Notes under the pieces: generated by a model | The model's database searches: none | Seen by the model: only the letters and a program-made list of their open reading frames with translations | What the model was told of the DNA's origin: nothing | Part shown: one piece after another, positions 50,071 to 60,448 of the stretch | How positions within the stretch are numbered: the stretch's first letter is position 1 | Layout of the letters: each line of letters starts with the position of its first letter | From: RPQJ01 sp963707145 | GTDB taxonomy: Bacteria > Pseudomonadota > Gammaproteobacteria > Steroidobacterales > Steroidobacteraceae | Assembly: GCA_963707145.1 (NCBI GenBank) | Contig: CAVPOQ010000003.1 | Span: forward strand, 473,036 to 537,035 | Direction of reading: 5' to 3' | Length of the DNA: 64,000 nt | Made by a program: the position numbers and the translations under genes

Positions 50071-52060
50071 CTAGTTACCCGCGCCGGACTCGCGCTTGGG
50101 GGCGCCACGGCGCGACTCCAGGCTGGTGACCTTGGACTGCAGTCGCCGTTCGTTCTCGCGCCGGCACCACACGCCGTCCACGATCTCGCCGCCCGGCTCG
50201 GTACTCCCGCACGGCCACCTGCAGCAGGTCGCTGGCGGTGCGCACGTCGAACTGGCCCATGGCGATCATCAGGTCGGCAAGCAGCTGCTGGACCTGTTCC
50301 CAGCTCAGCGAATGCTCCATGGCCCGCAGGATCATCGGGTGCCCGGTGCCCGAGACGTTGTTGCCGATCAGCAGCTCCTCGAAGAGCTTCTCGGCAGGCC
50401 GCAGTCCCGTGTAGCAGATCTCGATGTCCCCCTCGGGACTCTGCTCGTCGCGCACCGTGAGCCCGGCGAGGTGCACCATGCGCCGCGCGAGGTCGGCGAT
50501 GCGGATCGGCTTGCCCATGTCGAGCACGAACACGTCGCCGCCCTCGGCCATGGCGCCCGCCTGCAGCACCAGCTGCGCGGCTTCCGGGATGGTCATGAAG
50601 TAGCGGATCACGTCGGGGTGGGTCACGGTCACCGGGCCGCCGCGGCGGATCTGCTCGCGGAACAGCGGCACCACCGAGCCCGAGGACTCCAGCACGTTGC
50701 CGAAGCGGACCATGCAGAACCTGGTCCGGCCGCCGCGCTGCTGCAGGCCCTGCAGCACGATCTCGGCGAGGCGCTTGGTGGCGCCCATCACGTTGGTGGG
50801 GTTCACCGCCTTGTCGGTGGAGATCAGCACGAAGGTCTCGACGCCGCACTCCTGCGCGGTCTCGGCCGTGTACCAGGTGCTGATCACGTTGTTGTGGATG
50901 CCCTCGACGACGTTCTGCTCGACGATCGGCACGTGCTTGTAGGCCGCCGCGTGGTAGATCGTCTGCACGCCGTAGACCTGGATGATCTCGCGCACCCGGT
51001 ACTTGTGGTGGGCGTTGCCGAGCAGGCTGGCGAGTTCGAACGAGAGGCGATCGCGCTCCATGAGCGTGCGCAGCTCGCGGTCGATCTGGTACAGGGCCAG
51101 TTCGGACATCTCGAACAACACGATTCGCTTCGGCCGGAGGTGCGCGATCTGGCGGCACAGCTCCGAGCCGATCGACCCGCCCGCGCCGGTCACCATCACG
51201 ACCTTGTCGCGGATGCAGGCGTCGAACAGCCGCTCGTCGGGCGGGACGCTGTCGCGGCCGAGCAGGTCGCTCGCGTCCACGTCGCGGACGTCCTCGACGC
51301 GCGCCGACCCCGAGACGAGGTCCGCGATGTCGGGCACGGTCATGACCCGGACCGGGAACGGCTCCAGCGACTTGAGGATTTCCTGCCGGCGGCGGCGCGA
51401 CTGCGAGGGCAGCGCCAGCAGCACGACCTGCGCGGATTCCTCGTTGATCAGGGTCTGCAGCGCGCCCGGGGGGTGCACCTCGAGACCCGCGACGAAGCTG
51501 CCACGCAGCGACTTGTCGTCGTCGAGGAAGGCGACCGGGTCGTAGGAGGCGGCGCTGCGCAGGGCCGCGACGGCCTGACGCGCCTGCCGAACCCGCGCCG
51601 TAGACGATCACGCGCTCGCCGCCGCTGGACGCGAGGTTCATCAGGTTGCGCGCCAGGATGCGGCTGCCGCCCACGTACACCAGCGCCAGCGCCCAGTAGA
51701 TGACGACCGCCGCCGCGGGAATCGCTGTCGCCCGGAAGCAGGTACTTGATGCAACACCAGCACGACGGCCGAGCCGGTGACGCCGGCGGTCACCGCCACG
51801 ATGGCCCTGGCGCCCGATGAAGCGGATGACCGCGCGGTAGAGGCCGAGCCGGACGAAGATCGGGATGCTCGCGAGCAGCGCCGCGACATACAGCCACGGC
51901 GGAGCGCCAAGGCCCTCGGGCGCGTGGCCGAGCTTCAGCACGAGCGCGCTCCAAAGGGCCGCCGGGATGAACACGGCGTCGGCGGCGAGCATGAGGCGCG
52001 CTTTGCGGGAGCGCGGCAGGCGAACGAGGCGATCGGCGATGCGTTCGGTCTGGGTCCAAA
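50071..52060 (-). CDS. WbpM/CapD-type nucleotide-sugar 4,6-dehydratase, multiply frameshifted
   Basis: The start is unclear (about 52060; no ATG in the expected frame, first clear residues RLVRLPRSRKARLMLAADA). The N-terminal half has four hydrophobic helices (ALWSALVLKLGHA, LYVAALLASIPIFV); the C-terminal half has VTGAGGSIGSELCRQ, the catalytic STDKAVNPTNVMGATKR (Met in place of Tyr, as in this subfamily) and YTGLRPAEKLFEEL. It should convert UDP-GlcNAc to the 4-keto-6-deoxy form. The frame breaks near 51815, 51740, 51720 and 51590, and near 50195, after which GEIVDGVWCRRENERRLQSK leads to TAG 50071. About 660 residues if joined. Its product would suit the aminotransferase and acetyltransferase at 56.7-58.6 kb. 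Confidence 0.8.
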
Positions 52061-52132
52061 ATCTTGGTATGCGGCAGGGTCCTACTCCGTGGACAGCGCG
52101 CGGGAGGCAACCGTTGCAGCCCGTGCAGCCAC

Positions 52133-52138
52133 ATTGTA
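52133..52138 (-). promoter_or_regulatory. Candidate -10 box upstream of the WbpM-type gene
   Basis: TACAAT on the minus strand in the sequence context GCGCTACAATG, similar to the CGGCTACAATG upstream of manC. No matching -35 box. About 70 bases before the first readable codons. Confidence 0.3.
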
Positions 52139-52174
52139 GCGCGCACGCCGCTCGATTCGTGCCTTGGCTCCGTT

Positions 52175-52189
52175 CTGGACTCAGTCCAG
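52175..52189. other. 15-base dyad just after fcl
   Basis: CTGGACT and AGTCCAG around one central base, directly adjacent to the fcl stop codon at 52190. It could be an operator for the downstream promoter or form a short 5-bp hairpin. Confidence 0.3.
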
Positions 52190-53139
52190 TCATGGTGCAC
52201 GGCCCCGGATCGTCGACTCGTGGGCCAGGAACCAGTGCGTAGGTTTGCCGGATCCCCTGCTCCAGACCGATGCTTGGTCGCCAGCCGAGGCTGTGGAGGC
52301 GCGAGACGTCCAGCAGCTTGCGGGGCGTGCCGTCCGGCCGCGAGGGGTCGGTGGTGACACGACCTTCGAAGCCGACGACTTTCGCCACCAGCGCCGCGAG
52401 ATCGCGGATCGTGACGTCCTCGCCGCAGCCAACGTTCACGACGTCCTCGCCGGCGTACATCCGCATGAGGTGCACCACGGCGCCGGCGAGGTCGTCCACG
52501 TGGAGGAACTCGCGGCGGGGCGTGCCCGTGCCCCAGATCACGACCTCGGCATCGCCGCGGAGCTTCGCCTCGTGGAAGCGCCGGATCAGCGCGGGCAGCA
52601 CGTGGGAGTTCTGCAGGTCGAAGTTGTCGCCGGGTCCGTACAGGTTGGTCGGCATCAGCGAGATCGCGTTGAAACCGTACTGGCGGCGGTAGGCCTGGCA
52701 CATCTTGATGCCGGCGATCTTGGCGATCGCGTACCACTCGTTGGTGGGCTCGAGCGGCCCGGTGAGGAGCGCGTCCTCGCGCATCGGCTGCGGGGCGAGC
52801 TTCGGGTAGATGCAGCTCGAGCCGAGGAAGCAGAGCTTCGTCACGCCGCTGCGCCAGGCCGCGTCGATGACGTTGGCCTGGATCTGCAGGTTGTCGCGGA
52901 TGAAGTCCGCCGGGTAGGTGTCGTTGGCATGTATGCCGCCGACCTTGGCGGCGGCGAGGATGACGTACTCGGGGCGCTCGCGCTCGAAGAACGCCTCGAC
53001 CTCGGCCTGCCGGCGCAGGTCGAGCTCGCGCGCTGCCGCGCAGCAGGAGATTCCCGTAACCGCGACGGCCGAGCTCGCGCACGATCGCCGAGCCTACCAG
53101 GCCGTTGTGCCCGGCCACGAAGATGCGCCGCGCTCTCAT
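52190..53139 (-). CDS. fcl: GDP-L-fucose synthase, frameshifted
   Basis: ATG 53139 overlaps the gmd TGA. The NADP-binding start is IFVAGHNGLVGSAIVREL; YxxxK is in EWYAIAKIAGIK with the catalytic Ser in LGSSCIYP; SLMPTNLYGPGDNFD and REFLHVDDLAGA follow. The frame breaks near 53050 (after GYGNLLL) and near 52240, where IGLEQGIRQTY continues as WFLAHESTIRG to the TGA at 52190. Joined length is about 316 residues. It epimerises and reduces the Gmd product to GDP-L-fucose. Confidence 0.92.
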
Positions 53140-54224
53140 TCATGGTGGTGGAACACCTTGAAGCCCTGCTGCTGCATGTGGGCGTCGCGCCGCGCGAGTT
53201 CGTGGTCGGCCTCGACCATCTCGCGCACCAGTTCCTCGAAGCTCGTCTCGGGCCGCCAGCCGAGCTGCGCCTTGGCCTTCGAGCAGTCGCCGAGCAGGGT
53301 CTCGACCTCGGTCGGCCGGAAGTACCGCGGGTCGACCTTGACCAGCACGCGGCCGCTCGCGCGGTCCACGCCCTCCTCCTCGACGCCCGTCGCCTCGCCA
53401 CTCGATCCCGTAGCCGAGCCGCGCCGCCGCCAGAGCGACGAACTCACGCACCGAGTGCTGCTCGCCGGTGGAAATGACGAAGTCGTCGGGCTGGTCCTGC
53501 TGCAGGATCAGCCACTGCGCCTTCACGAAGTCGCGCGCGTGGCCCCAGTCGCGCAGCGCGTCGAGGTTGCCGAGGTAGAGGCAGCGGTCGAGCCCCTCGC
53601 GGATGCGCGCGAGCCCGCGCGTGATCTTGCGGGTCACGAAGGTCTCGCCGCGGATCGGGCGACTCGTGGTTGAAGAGGATGCCGTTGCAGGCGTAGAGGC
53701 CGTAGGCCTCGCGGTAGTTCACGGTGATCCAGTAGGCGTAGACCTTGGCCGCGCCGTAGGGCGAGCGCGGATAGAACGGCGTGGTCTCCCTCTGCGGGAT
53801 CTCCTGCACCTTGCCGTACATCTCCGACGTGGAGGCCTGGTAGAAGCGCGTGGTCTTCTCGAGGCCGAGGATGCGGATCGCCTCGAGGATGCGCAGCGTG
53901 CCGAGCGCGTCGGAATTCGCGGTGTACTCCGGCGTCTCGAAGGAGACGGCGACGTGGCTCTGCGCGGCGAGGTTGTAGATCTCGTCCGGGCGGACCTGCT
54001 GGATGATGCGGATCAGGTTGGTGGCGTCGGTGAGGTCGCCGTAGTGCAGCTTGAGCCGCACGCCCTGCTCGTGCGGGTCGCGGTAGAGGTGGTCGATGCG
54101 GTCGGTGTTGAACGACGAGGCAGCGGCGCTTGATGCCGTGGACCTCGTAGCCCTTCTCGAGCAGCAACTCGGCGAGGTAGGCGCCGTCCTGGCCGGTGAT
54201 GCCGGTGATGAGAGCCGTCTTCAA
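53136..54224 (-). CDS. gmd: GDP-mannose 4,6-dehydratase, frameshifted three times
   Basis: Starts at TTG 54224, supported by GAGG 7 bases upstream. ALITGITGQDGAYLAELL is the NADP-binding loop, STSEMYGKVQEIPQ and the Tyr/Lys pair in SPYGAAKVYAYW are the active site, and DWGHARDFVKAQWLIL and VDPRYFRPTEVETLLGD follow. Breaks lie near 54118, 53660 and 53400; the net shift is zero, and the gene length (1089 bases) gives about 362 residues, as expected. It converts GDP-mannose to the 4-keto-6-deoxy sugar used by Fcl. Confidence 0.93.
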
Positions 54225-54314
54225 TCCGATACCTCGGTTGCTGCCGGTTGCCCGGACCGCAGATCATTATCGTCGATTTGCACGGACGCCGTTCCGGGCT
54301 CGATCGCAGGCCGC

Positions 54315-55181
54315 TCAGGCCCCGAACAGGTAGTTCCAGGACTCGAACCCGGGGGGTTGGGTCGGCGTCAGGCCGAAGGTGGCGAGCGCCCGCGTGACCA
54401 TGTCGCGCAATTCGTCGGTGGGTGCCTCCACCAGCACGTGCGGGCGGCAGGCAGCGAGCATTTCGCCGGCTCCCGAGATCACCGCGGGTTCGAAGCCCTC
54501 CACGTCGATTTTCACGAACGACACTATCGGCCGGTCCGCCGCGCACCAGACCTCGTCGACGGTCCGCACGGGCACCTGGTTGCCAGTGTCCGCGGCCGCA
54601 ACCGTTCGGCCGCGCACCGAGACGTAGGCCGGGTCGCCGCCCGACTCGATTTCCACGAATCCGGGAGTAGCCCCGGCCGCCGCGAACAGCGCCTCGACGT
54701 GGTCGAAGCCGTTGCGCGCGATGTTGTCGAGCAGGCGGGCGTGGTTATACGCGAGCGGCTCGAAAGCAATTACGCGGCCCGCGGCTCCCACGGCCTGCGC
54801 AAGCGTGAGCGTGAAGATACCGACATTGGCCCCGACGTCGATGGCCGTCGTTCCCGACCGCGCGAGTCGCGAGCACGCTGCAAGTTCCGCGGTCTCGAAC
54901 CCGCCGCGAATCGCGAGGTTCTGGCCGATCACCTCTCCGGTGCTGATCTCGAGGTGCGCACCGCAGGGCAGGCGGACCTCGAGGGCCTGCGGCTCGCGCA
55001 TCGCGGTCCGCATCAGGATCGCATGCGCGACCCCCTTGCCCCGCTTGATCGGGAAGCGGCGCAGGTAGAGTCGCAAGGGTGCCGTCAGCGCCCACTGGCC
55101 GGCTCGGATCGACGGGTCGCTCCGCCTGACCGAGTACCCAGTCTCGGACGGATCGCCGCCCAGCTGCTTTGCTTCGCTCAT
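54315..55181 (-). CDS. FkbM-family methyltransferase
   Basis: 288 intact residues from ATG 55181 (ATGA overlap with the flippase stop). The SAM site is TAIDVGANVGIFTLTLAQ (around residue 110-127) with VIAFEPLAYN after it; VKIDVEGFEPAVISGA is the FkbM signature. It probably O-methylates a sugar of the glycan or its terminal residue. It stands between the flippase and gmd; the 90 bases to gmd contain the gmd ribosome site and possibly a promoter (GATAAT near 54275). Confidence 0.87.
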   Translation of the reverse strand: MSEAKQLGGDPSETGYSVRRSDPSIRAGQWALTAPLRLYLRRFPIKRGKGVAHAILMRTAMREPQALEVRLPCGAHLEISTGEVIGQNLAIRGGFETAELAACSRLARSGTTAIDVGANVGIFTLTLAQAVGAAGRVIAFEPLAYNHARLLDNIARNGFDHVEALFAAAGATPGFVEIESGGDPAYVSVRGRTVAAADTGNQVPVRTVDEVWCAADRPIVSFVKIDVEGFEPAVISGAGEMLAACRPHVLVEAPTDELRDMVTRALATFGLTPTQPPGFESWNYLFGA

Positions 55182-56700
55182 CGCCGGAAGATTCCCGAGA
55201 AATGCAGGGTTGTCAGGAAGATCGTGGCATACGCGAGCGTCGCCAGGACCAGGGGAACGAACGCGGCCGCGGAATTGCCGGGCTGCAGGTTCGGGCCGAC
55301 GAAGGCCGCGACGGCCACGACCGAGACGGCCAGCAGCAGCAGCTCGGGACCGTGAATCCAGCGCGGGACGGCCACGTCGGCGCGACGGGCCGCAACGATC
55401 GTGACCATGCTTCCGGCCGCGATCGCGAGAGCAAGCGACGCGACCACGCCCTGGTCCCCGAACAGGCGACCGAGCACGCCGATCAGCGCCACGTTGACCA
55501 GGGCCATTACTCCCGAGCTAGCCACAGGGCCGCCACACGACGTTTGGCCAGCAAGCTGAAGAAGAACGGCGCGCTCACTGCGTTGACGCACCAACCGGCA
55601 CAAAGCATCACGAAGAAACGCATGCCGAGCGGCGGCACGTAGCCCAGCACGAACTCATAGACGAACGGGCCCATGAGCACCGCCATCGTGAAGGCAGCCA
55701 CCGCGATGGACAGGCCGGCCCGATAGGTCTGTGCCGTCACTCGTGCCGCGCGGTCGCCGTCGACGGTGGCGAGCTTCACGAGCCGCGGCAGCCCGGCCTG
55801 GAAGCCGGCCACGATCACGGTCCGCAACTGCAAGACCAGGCGTGCGGCCACCTCGTAATGGCCGGCGCTGGCGGTGCCGCCGAAATAGGTGACAGCGAGC
55901 CGCGTGAGCGGATCGAGCAGCACGGTCATCAGGCCGGTTGCCCGCACCGGCAGGCCGATCCGGATCAGCTCGCGAAGCACGCTCGGCGAGGTAACGTGGT
56001 CCGCGGCGACGCGCTCTGCGGGCTTGGTGAGTCGCCAGCAGAGCGTCCCGGAGATCGCAAGCAGCACCATGGCCTGCGCCAGGTACGCCCACACCACGCC
56101 CAGCAGGCCAGCCGCAGGCACAAGCAGCAGGATCGCCGCCACGAACACGACGGTCCCGGCGGCACCCGCGAAGAAGCGGGAGGAGTAGCGTTCCAGGCCC
56201 TCAAGTACGGCCTGGCAGGACAGGCCGAGCGCGTTCAGGCCTGCCACCAGCAGTGCCGGCGCCAGCACGGCAAGCGTCGTAGCCAGCGCTGAAGGGTCGG
56301 AAAGCAGCTGCGGCAACAAGGTGCGCGCGACTACATAGCAGAGCAGTCCGCCAACGAGACAACCCAAACCACAGAACGCCAGTCCCGTCACGAGCACGCG
56401 CCGCAGGCCCTCCGGATGCGGGTCCACCGCGCGCTGGGCTACGGTGCGACCCATCCCGTCCGATGCTCCGAGGTCCGCGAGCGTTGCCACCGAGCCGAAC
56501 GCGAGGCACAAGCTCCAGGAGCCGATCACCTCGATGCCCACAGTCGAACTCATGACTCGATAGGCGAATAAGTAGCCAATGCTGGTGAGCACGACCTGCG
56601 CCGCGGCGAGCAGGCCATTGCGTGCAACGACCCGGATGCCCTCCTGGGACCGCGCGGTTGCGCCCGCGGGAATCCCTTGCGGCTCGTCGCGTCGGCTCAT
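55178..56700 (-). CDS. Oligosaccharide flippase (Wzx-type), frameshifted
   Basis: ATG 56700 overlaps the aminotransferase stop. The protein is a polytopic membrane protein of the polysaccharide transport/MATE superfamily, with about 14 hydrophobic helices; the N-terminal block GLLAAAQVVLTSIGYLFAYR and the DLGASDGMGRTVAQ loop are typical. The frame breaks near 55520 (ALWLA to SSGVMALVNVALIGVLG), after which two or three more helices complete about 507 residues, the expected size. It would flip undecaprenyl-linked repeat units to the periplasm. No Wzy polymerase is seen in the window beside it. Confidence 0.82.
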
Positions 56701-57904
56701 GCGCTACTTCCGCCGACTCCATGCTCACCCAGGACGGCCAGCGCGAGCACCTCACCGATGGCCTGCCCCGTTGTCACTACCTCTGCATCCGTCAGGGTCG
56801 GATGCACGAGGAACGCCACGCTGGTCTCGCCGAGCTTGCGCGCGACCGGCAGGCGCTCGGCAGGACGCCATCCCGTGCCGTCGAACGCCTTTTCGAGGTA
56901 GATCTCAGGACAGGACCCCTGGAAACACGGCACGCCGCGAGCGCGCAACTCGTCGATGATGCGGTCGCGGGACCATCCGTCCGCGAGGCGTTCGGGCTGT
57001 ACGAAAGCATAGAGCCGGTAGAAGGCGTGCGTGGCCCAGTCGGGGACCGGGGGCAGACGGACCGCGCGCGAGGCCCGCAGCACCTCCGCGAGCCGCGAGG
57101 CGGTCGCGGTGCGGCGTGCCGTCCACTGGGCCATGCGCCCGAGCTGGATGCGCCCGATGGCGGCCTGCATCTCGGTCATCCGCCAGTTGGTGCCGAAGGA
57201 TTCGTGCAGCCAGCGGAAACCCGGCGGGTGCTGCCGCTCGTAGACGGCGTCCCAGCTCTTGCCGTGGTCCTTGAACGACCACGTCCGCGCCAGAGCGCAT
57301 CGTCGTTGGTGGTGACCATGCCGCCCTCGCCGCCCGTGGTCATGATCTTGTCCTGGCAGAAGGACCAGGCGCCCACGTCGCCGATGGTGCCGACGCTCCG
57401 CCCCTTGTAGGTGCGCGCCGTGCGCCTGGGCGCAGTCCTCGATCACCTTGCAGGCCACGCTCGCGCGGCCAGTGCCATGATGGGGTCCATGTCGCAGGGC
57501 CAGCCGGCCAGGTGCACGCGATGATGGCGCGGGTGCGCGGCGTCAGCACCCGCTCGATGGTCTCGGCCGTGATATTCTGCTGTGTCGCGGTCCACATCGG
57601 CGAACACCGGCATCGCGCCGCCGTGCACGACGCAGCACACCGAGGCGATGAACGAACGCGGCGTGACGACGACTTCGTCGCCCGGGCCGATGCCGAGCGC
57701 CTGGAGCGCCAGTTCGAGCGCCACGGTGCCGTTGGCCAGGGCGACGGCGTGCTCGCAGCCGCACCAGCGCGCGAACTCCGCCTCGAACTCGCGGCACTCG
57801 GTGCCCGTCCAGTAGTTGACGCGGTTCGAAGCCAGCACGCGGGCCACCGCCTCGACCTCCTCGGGCGAGTACGACGGCCAGGGCGAGAAGCCAGTGTCGT
57901 GCAT
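56697..57904 (-). CDS. DegT/DnrJ/EryC1-type sugar aminotransferase, multiply frameshifted
   Basis: Starts at ATG 57904 (MHDTGFSPWPSYSPEEVEAV). The family pattern continues with NYWTGTECREFEAEFA and VALANGTVALELALQALGIG; VEDCAQAHGA and WSFCQDKIMTTGGEGGM follow, the latter holding the PLP lysine. The good coding moves between frames at least five times, near 57580, 57520, 57465, 57415 and 57300. From 57300 on the frame is clean (WRMTEMQAAIGRIQLGRM). About 402 residues if joined. It should transaminate a 4-keto sugar, such as the WbpM-type product, before acetylation by the adjacent NeuD-type enzyme. Confidence 0.82.
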
Positions 57905-57908
57905 GGCG

Positions 57909-58562
57909 CTATTTCTCGAGCGGGCGGGCGGGATTGCCGACCACGGTGGTCATGGGCGGCACGCTGCGAGTCACGACCGCGCCCATGCCGACGATCGCTC
58001 CGCGTCCTATCACGAGCGGGCGGCCTGGGGCGCCCTGGCGCAGCACCGCGCCCGAACCGATGTACGCGTAGTCCTCGATTACCACGTTGCCGTTGCACTT
58101 AACGCCGGGCGCAAAGGTGACGAAGTCGCCGATCACGCAGTCGTGCTCGACATAGCTATACAGGTTGGCGTGAAAGTGCCGTCCGATGCGAATGTTACTC
58201 GTGAGGGTCACGAACGGGCAGAGCACCGCCCCGTCGCCGATCGCGACGTCGTCCATGACCAGCGCATTGGCCGCCCGCACCTGGAAGAACCCGACCCCGT
58301 CCGCTTCGCACCGCGCAGCGAGACGTTCGCGCACCGCGCTGCTGGCGATCGCGAGCGTGATCCGCTTGTCGCCGCTCGGGTCCGCCAGGAACTGCACGTA
58401 GCTCAGCACGCGATGGCCGTTCAACTCGGCACGGGCCTCCCGATCGTCGACGAACACCAGCTCGTCGCCCTGCGCCAGCCGCCCGGCCAGCTGCGCCCGC
58501 GCCACCGGCAGGACGCCGCGGCCGCAGCCGCTCGCGCCGTAGACGCCGTAGATCGCGCTCAT
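57909..58562 (-). CDS. NeuD/PglD-type sugar acetyltransferase
   Basis: 217 residues from ATG 58562. The N-terminal domain binds the nucleotide sugar (SAIYGVYGASGCGRGVLPVA), and the rest is a left-handed beta-helix of hexapeptide repeats (MDDVAIGDGAVLCPFVTL, IGDFVTFAPGVKCNGNVVI). The probable catalytic His is in VEHDCVIGD. PglD-like enzymes acetylate the 4-amino group of UDP-4-amino-6-deoxy sugars. It stands 4 bases before the aminotransferase gene and just after a PglC-type transferase, so the three resemble a bacillosamine-type module. Confidence 0.88.
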   Translation of the reverse strand: MSAIYGVYGASGCGRGVLPVARAQLAGRLAQGDELVFVDDREARAELNGHRVLSYVQFLADPSGDKRITLAIASSAVRERLAARCEADGVGFFQVRAANALVMDDVAIGDGAVLCPFVTLTSNIRIGRHFHANLYSYVEHDCVIGDFVTFAPGVKCNGNVVIEDYAYIGSGAVLRQGAPGRPLVIGRGAIVGMGAVVTRSVPPMTTVVGNPARPLEK

Positions 58563-59154
58563 GTGGCTCGCGTCCCCTGAAAGGCTGCACGGTCGCTTCA
58601 CCCTCGGCGCTGATTCCGTGCCGCGTCACGACCCTGGCAATGGTACGCAGCAGGATTGCGAGGTCGAGACGCATCGACTGGTGGTCGACATACCACACAT
58701 CCAGCGCGAACTTCTCCTCCCAGCTGAGTGCATTGCGGCCGTTGACCTGCGCCCAGCCCGTGACGCCGGGCCGGACCGCGTGCCGTCGCGCCTGCTCGGG
58801 TGTGTAGAGCGGCAAGTATTCCAACAGGAGCGGGCGCGGTCCGACGAGGCTCATGTCGCCCTTCAGCACATTCCACAGCTCCGGCAGCTCGTCGAGGCTC
58901 GTGCTGCGCAGGAAACGGCCGAAGCGCGTGAGCCGCTCGGCGTCGGTGAACATCCTGTCGCCGCCCGTCGCGGGTGGCCGCATCGTCCGGAACTTCACCA
59001 GTCGAAAGGACCTGCCGTGCAGCCCGGGCCGCTGCTGCGCGAACAAGACCGGGCGGCCCAGCGTCGCCGCCACGGCCAGCGCGACGACCGCCAGCAGCGG
59101 TAGCCACGCGACCGCCGTGACCAGCACGAGCGCGACGTCGAACAGCCGCTTCAC
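58559..59154 (-). CDS. PglC-type undecaprenyl-phosphate sugar phosphotransferase, frameshifted at the end
   Basis: GTG 59154 overlaps the preceding glycosyltransferase stop. One N-terminal membrane segment (LFDVALVLVTAVAWLPLLAV) is followed by VKFRTMRPPATGG, STSLDELPELWNVLKGD, SLVGPRPLLLEYLPLY and RPGVTGWAQVNGRN; the end HGISAEGEAT is typical. The frame runs past the expected end; a one-base shift near 58577 (a GGGG run) would stop at the TGA overlapping the acetyltransferase ATG. About 198 residues. It starts the glycan of the second locus, separate from the initiating transferase at 36010-37410. Confidence 0.88.
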
Positions 59155-60368
59155 TCGCGCCGTCCCGCGATAGAGCGCAACACCTTCTCGAGCTCGCCCG
59201 CGAGCAGCCCGCGCTCGAAGCGCGTCTGCACCAACTGCTCGGCGCGCGCCGGCACTGCGGCGAGCCACTCCGCGTCGTGGATCGCCGCCACGAGGTCGCG
59301 GGCGGCCGATGCCATGTCCTCGCGGTCCATGATGAAGCCGACCCCCGACTCCACCGCGATCTGCGACTGCCAGCCCTCGAAGTTGCACGCGATCGGCTTG
59401 CCGGCCGCCAGCGAGTCGAAGAACTTGTTCTGCACCGCATCCTTCCACGCGATGCGCGGCCCGGCGAACAGCGCCAGTGTCAAGTCCGAGGCATGCAGCC
59501 ACGGCACGAGGTCGCGCTTCGGCATCGCGTCGAACATGAAGAACGTCCGGTCGAGCAGGCCGGCCGCCTCCGCGGCTGCGCGGATGGCGCCCTGCTCGGC
59601 ACCCTCGCCGATGACGACGAAGCGGATCTCGGGGTCGAGGCGCTCGACCGCGGCGGCCAGCCGGACGAGGTAGCCCACCCCTGCCACGCGCCCGAGCGTA
59701 CCGGCGTAGAGCGCGAGCTTGCGCGATCCGAGCCACGCAAACTGCCCGCGCGGCGACGGACCCGTCGGCGTGGCACCGAACACGTCCACGTCACAGCCAT
59801 TCGGGATGACGGTGATCTTCCCGCGAGGGATCCCCTTGGCGGCCACGTCATCGGCCATGCCGGGGGCGAGGGTCACGATGTGCGTGGCGTAGCGGTAGGT
59901 GTAACGCTCGAGGCCACGGGCGAGCGCGATGGCGAGCGGGTTGCGGAGCACGCCGAAGGCAATCGGCACGTCCGGCCACATGTCGCGAACTTCGAAGACC
60001 ATGGGTACACGGCGCCGCCACGAGGCGTAGATGCCAGGCAGCGCGATCGTGAGCGGGGTGCTGGTGGCGAAGATGACGTCGCCGCCGAGTTCCGCGGCCT
60101 TGCGAGCCGACTCCCAGGCGAACCGCAGGAACGCTCGGATGCGCTGCTCAGCGCTCATGCTGTTCGAGTACTCCACCGGCAGCCAGTGCACCCGGATTCC
60201 AGCCTCCTCCGTGACGAACCAGTCGCGGCTGGCGGAGGGCTCGCGCCACGTCGTGATGAGGTCGACCTCGTGCCCGGCAGCCACGAGCCGGCGCGCCATC
60301 TCATAAGAGCGCGTGCCCCCGGCCATGGCCGGGGAGTTGAAGTACTGGTGAAGGTAGACGACTTTCAT
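59151..60368 (-). CDS. Glycosyltransferase family 4, WbuB-like
   Basis: 405 intact residues from ATG 60368. MKVVYLHQYFNSPAMAGGTR and RSYEMARRLVAAGHEVDLIT are typical of WbuB-type fucosyl/N-acetylfucosamine transferases; VIPNGCDVDVFG, LYAGTLGRVAGVGYL and the donor region VQNKFFDSLAAGKPIACNF follow. It probably transfers a deoxy-amino sugar onto the carrier lipid glycan. Confidence 0.88.
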   Translation of the reverse strand: MKVVYLHQYFNSPAMAGGTRSYEMARRLVAAGHEVDLITTWREPSASRDWFVTEEAGIRVHWLPVEYSNSMSAEQRIRAFLRFAWESARKAAELGGDVIFATSTPLTIALPGIYASWRRRVPMVFEVRDMWPDVPIAFGVLRNPLAIALARGLERYTYRYATHIVTLAPGMADDVAAKGIPRGKITVIPNGCDVDVFGATPTGPSPRGQFAWLGSRKLALYAGTLGRVAGVGYLVRLAAAVERLDPEIRFVVIGEGAEQGAIRAAAEAAGLLDRTFFMFDAMPKRDLVPWLHASDLTLALFAGPRIAWKDAVQNKFFDSLAAGKPIACNFEGWQSQIAVESGVGFIMDREDMASAARDLVAAIHDAEWLAAVPARAEQLVQTRFERGLLAGELEKVLRSIAGRRE

Positions 60369-60448
60369 TGGTCCCGCATCGCCGGCTTGGCCGACCCGCG
60401 GCACGCGCCGAGCGTGCCTCCGGCCGTGCCGCGAAACGCCCACTCCCA

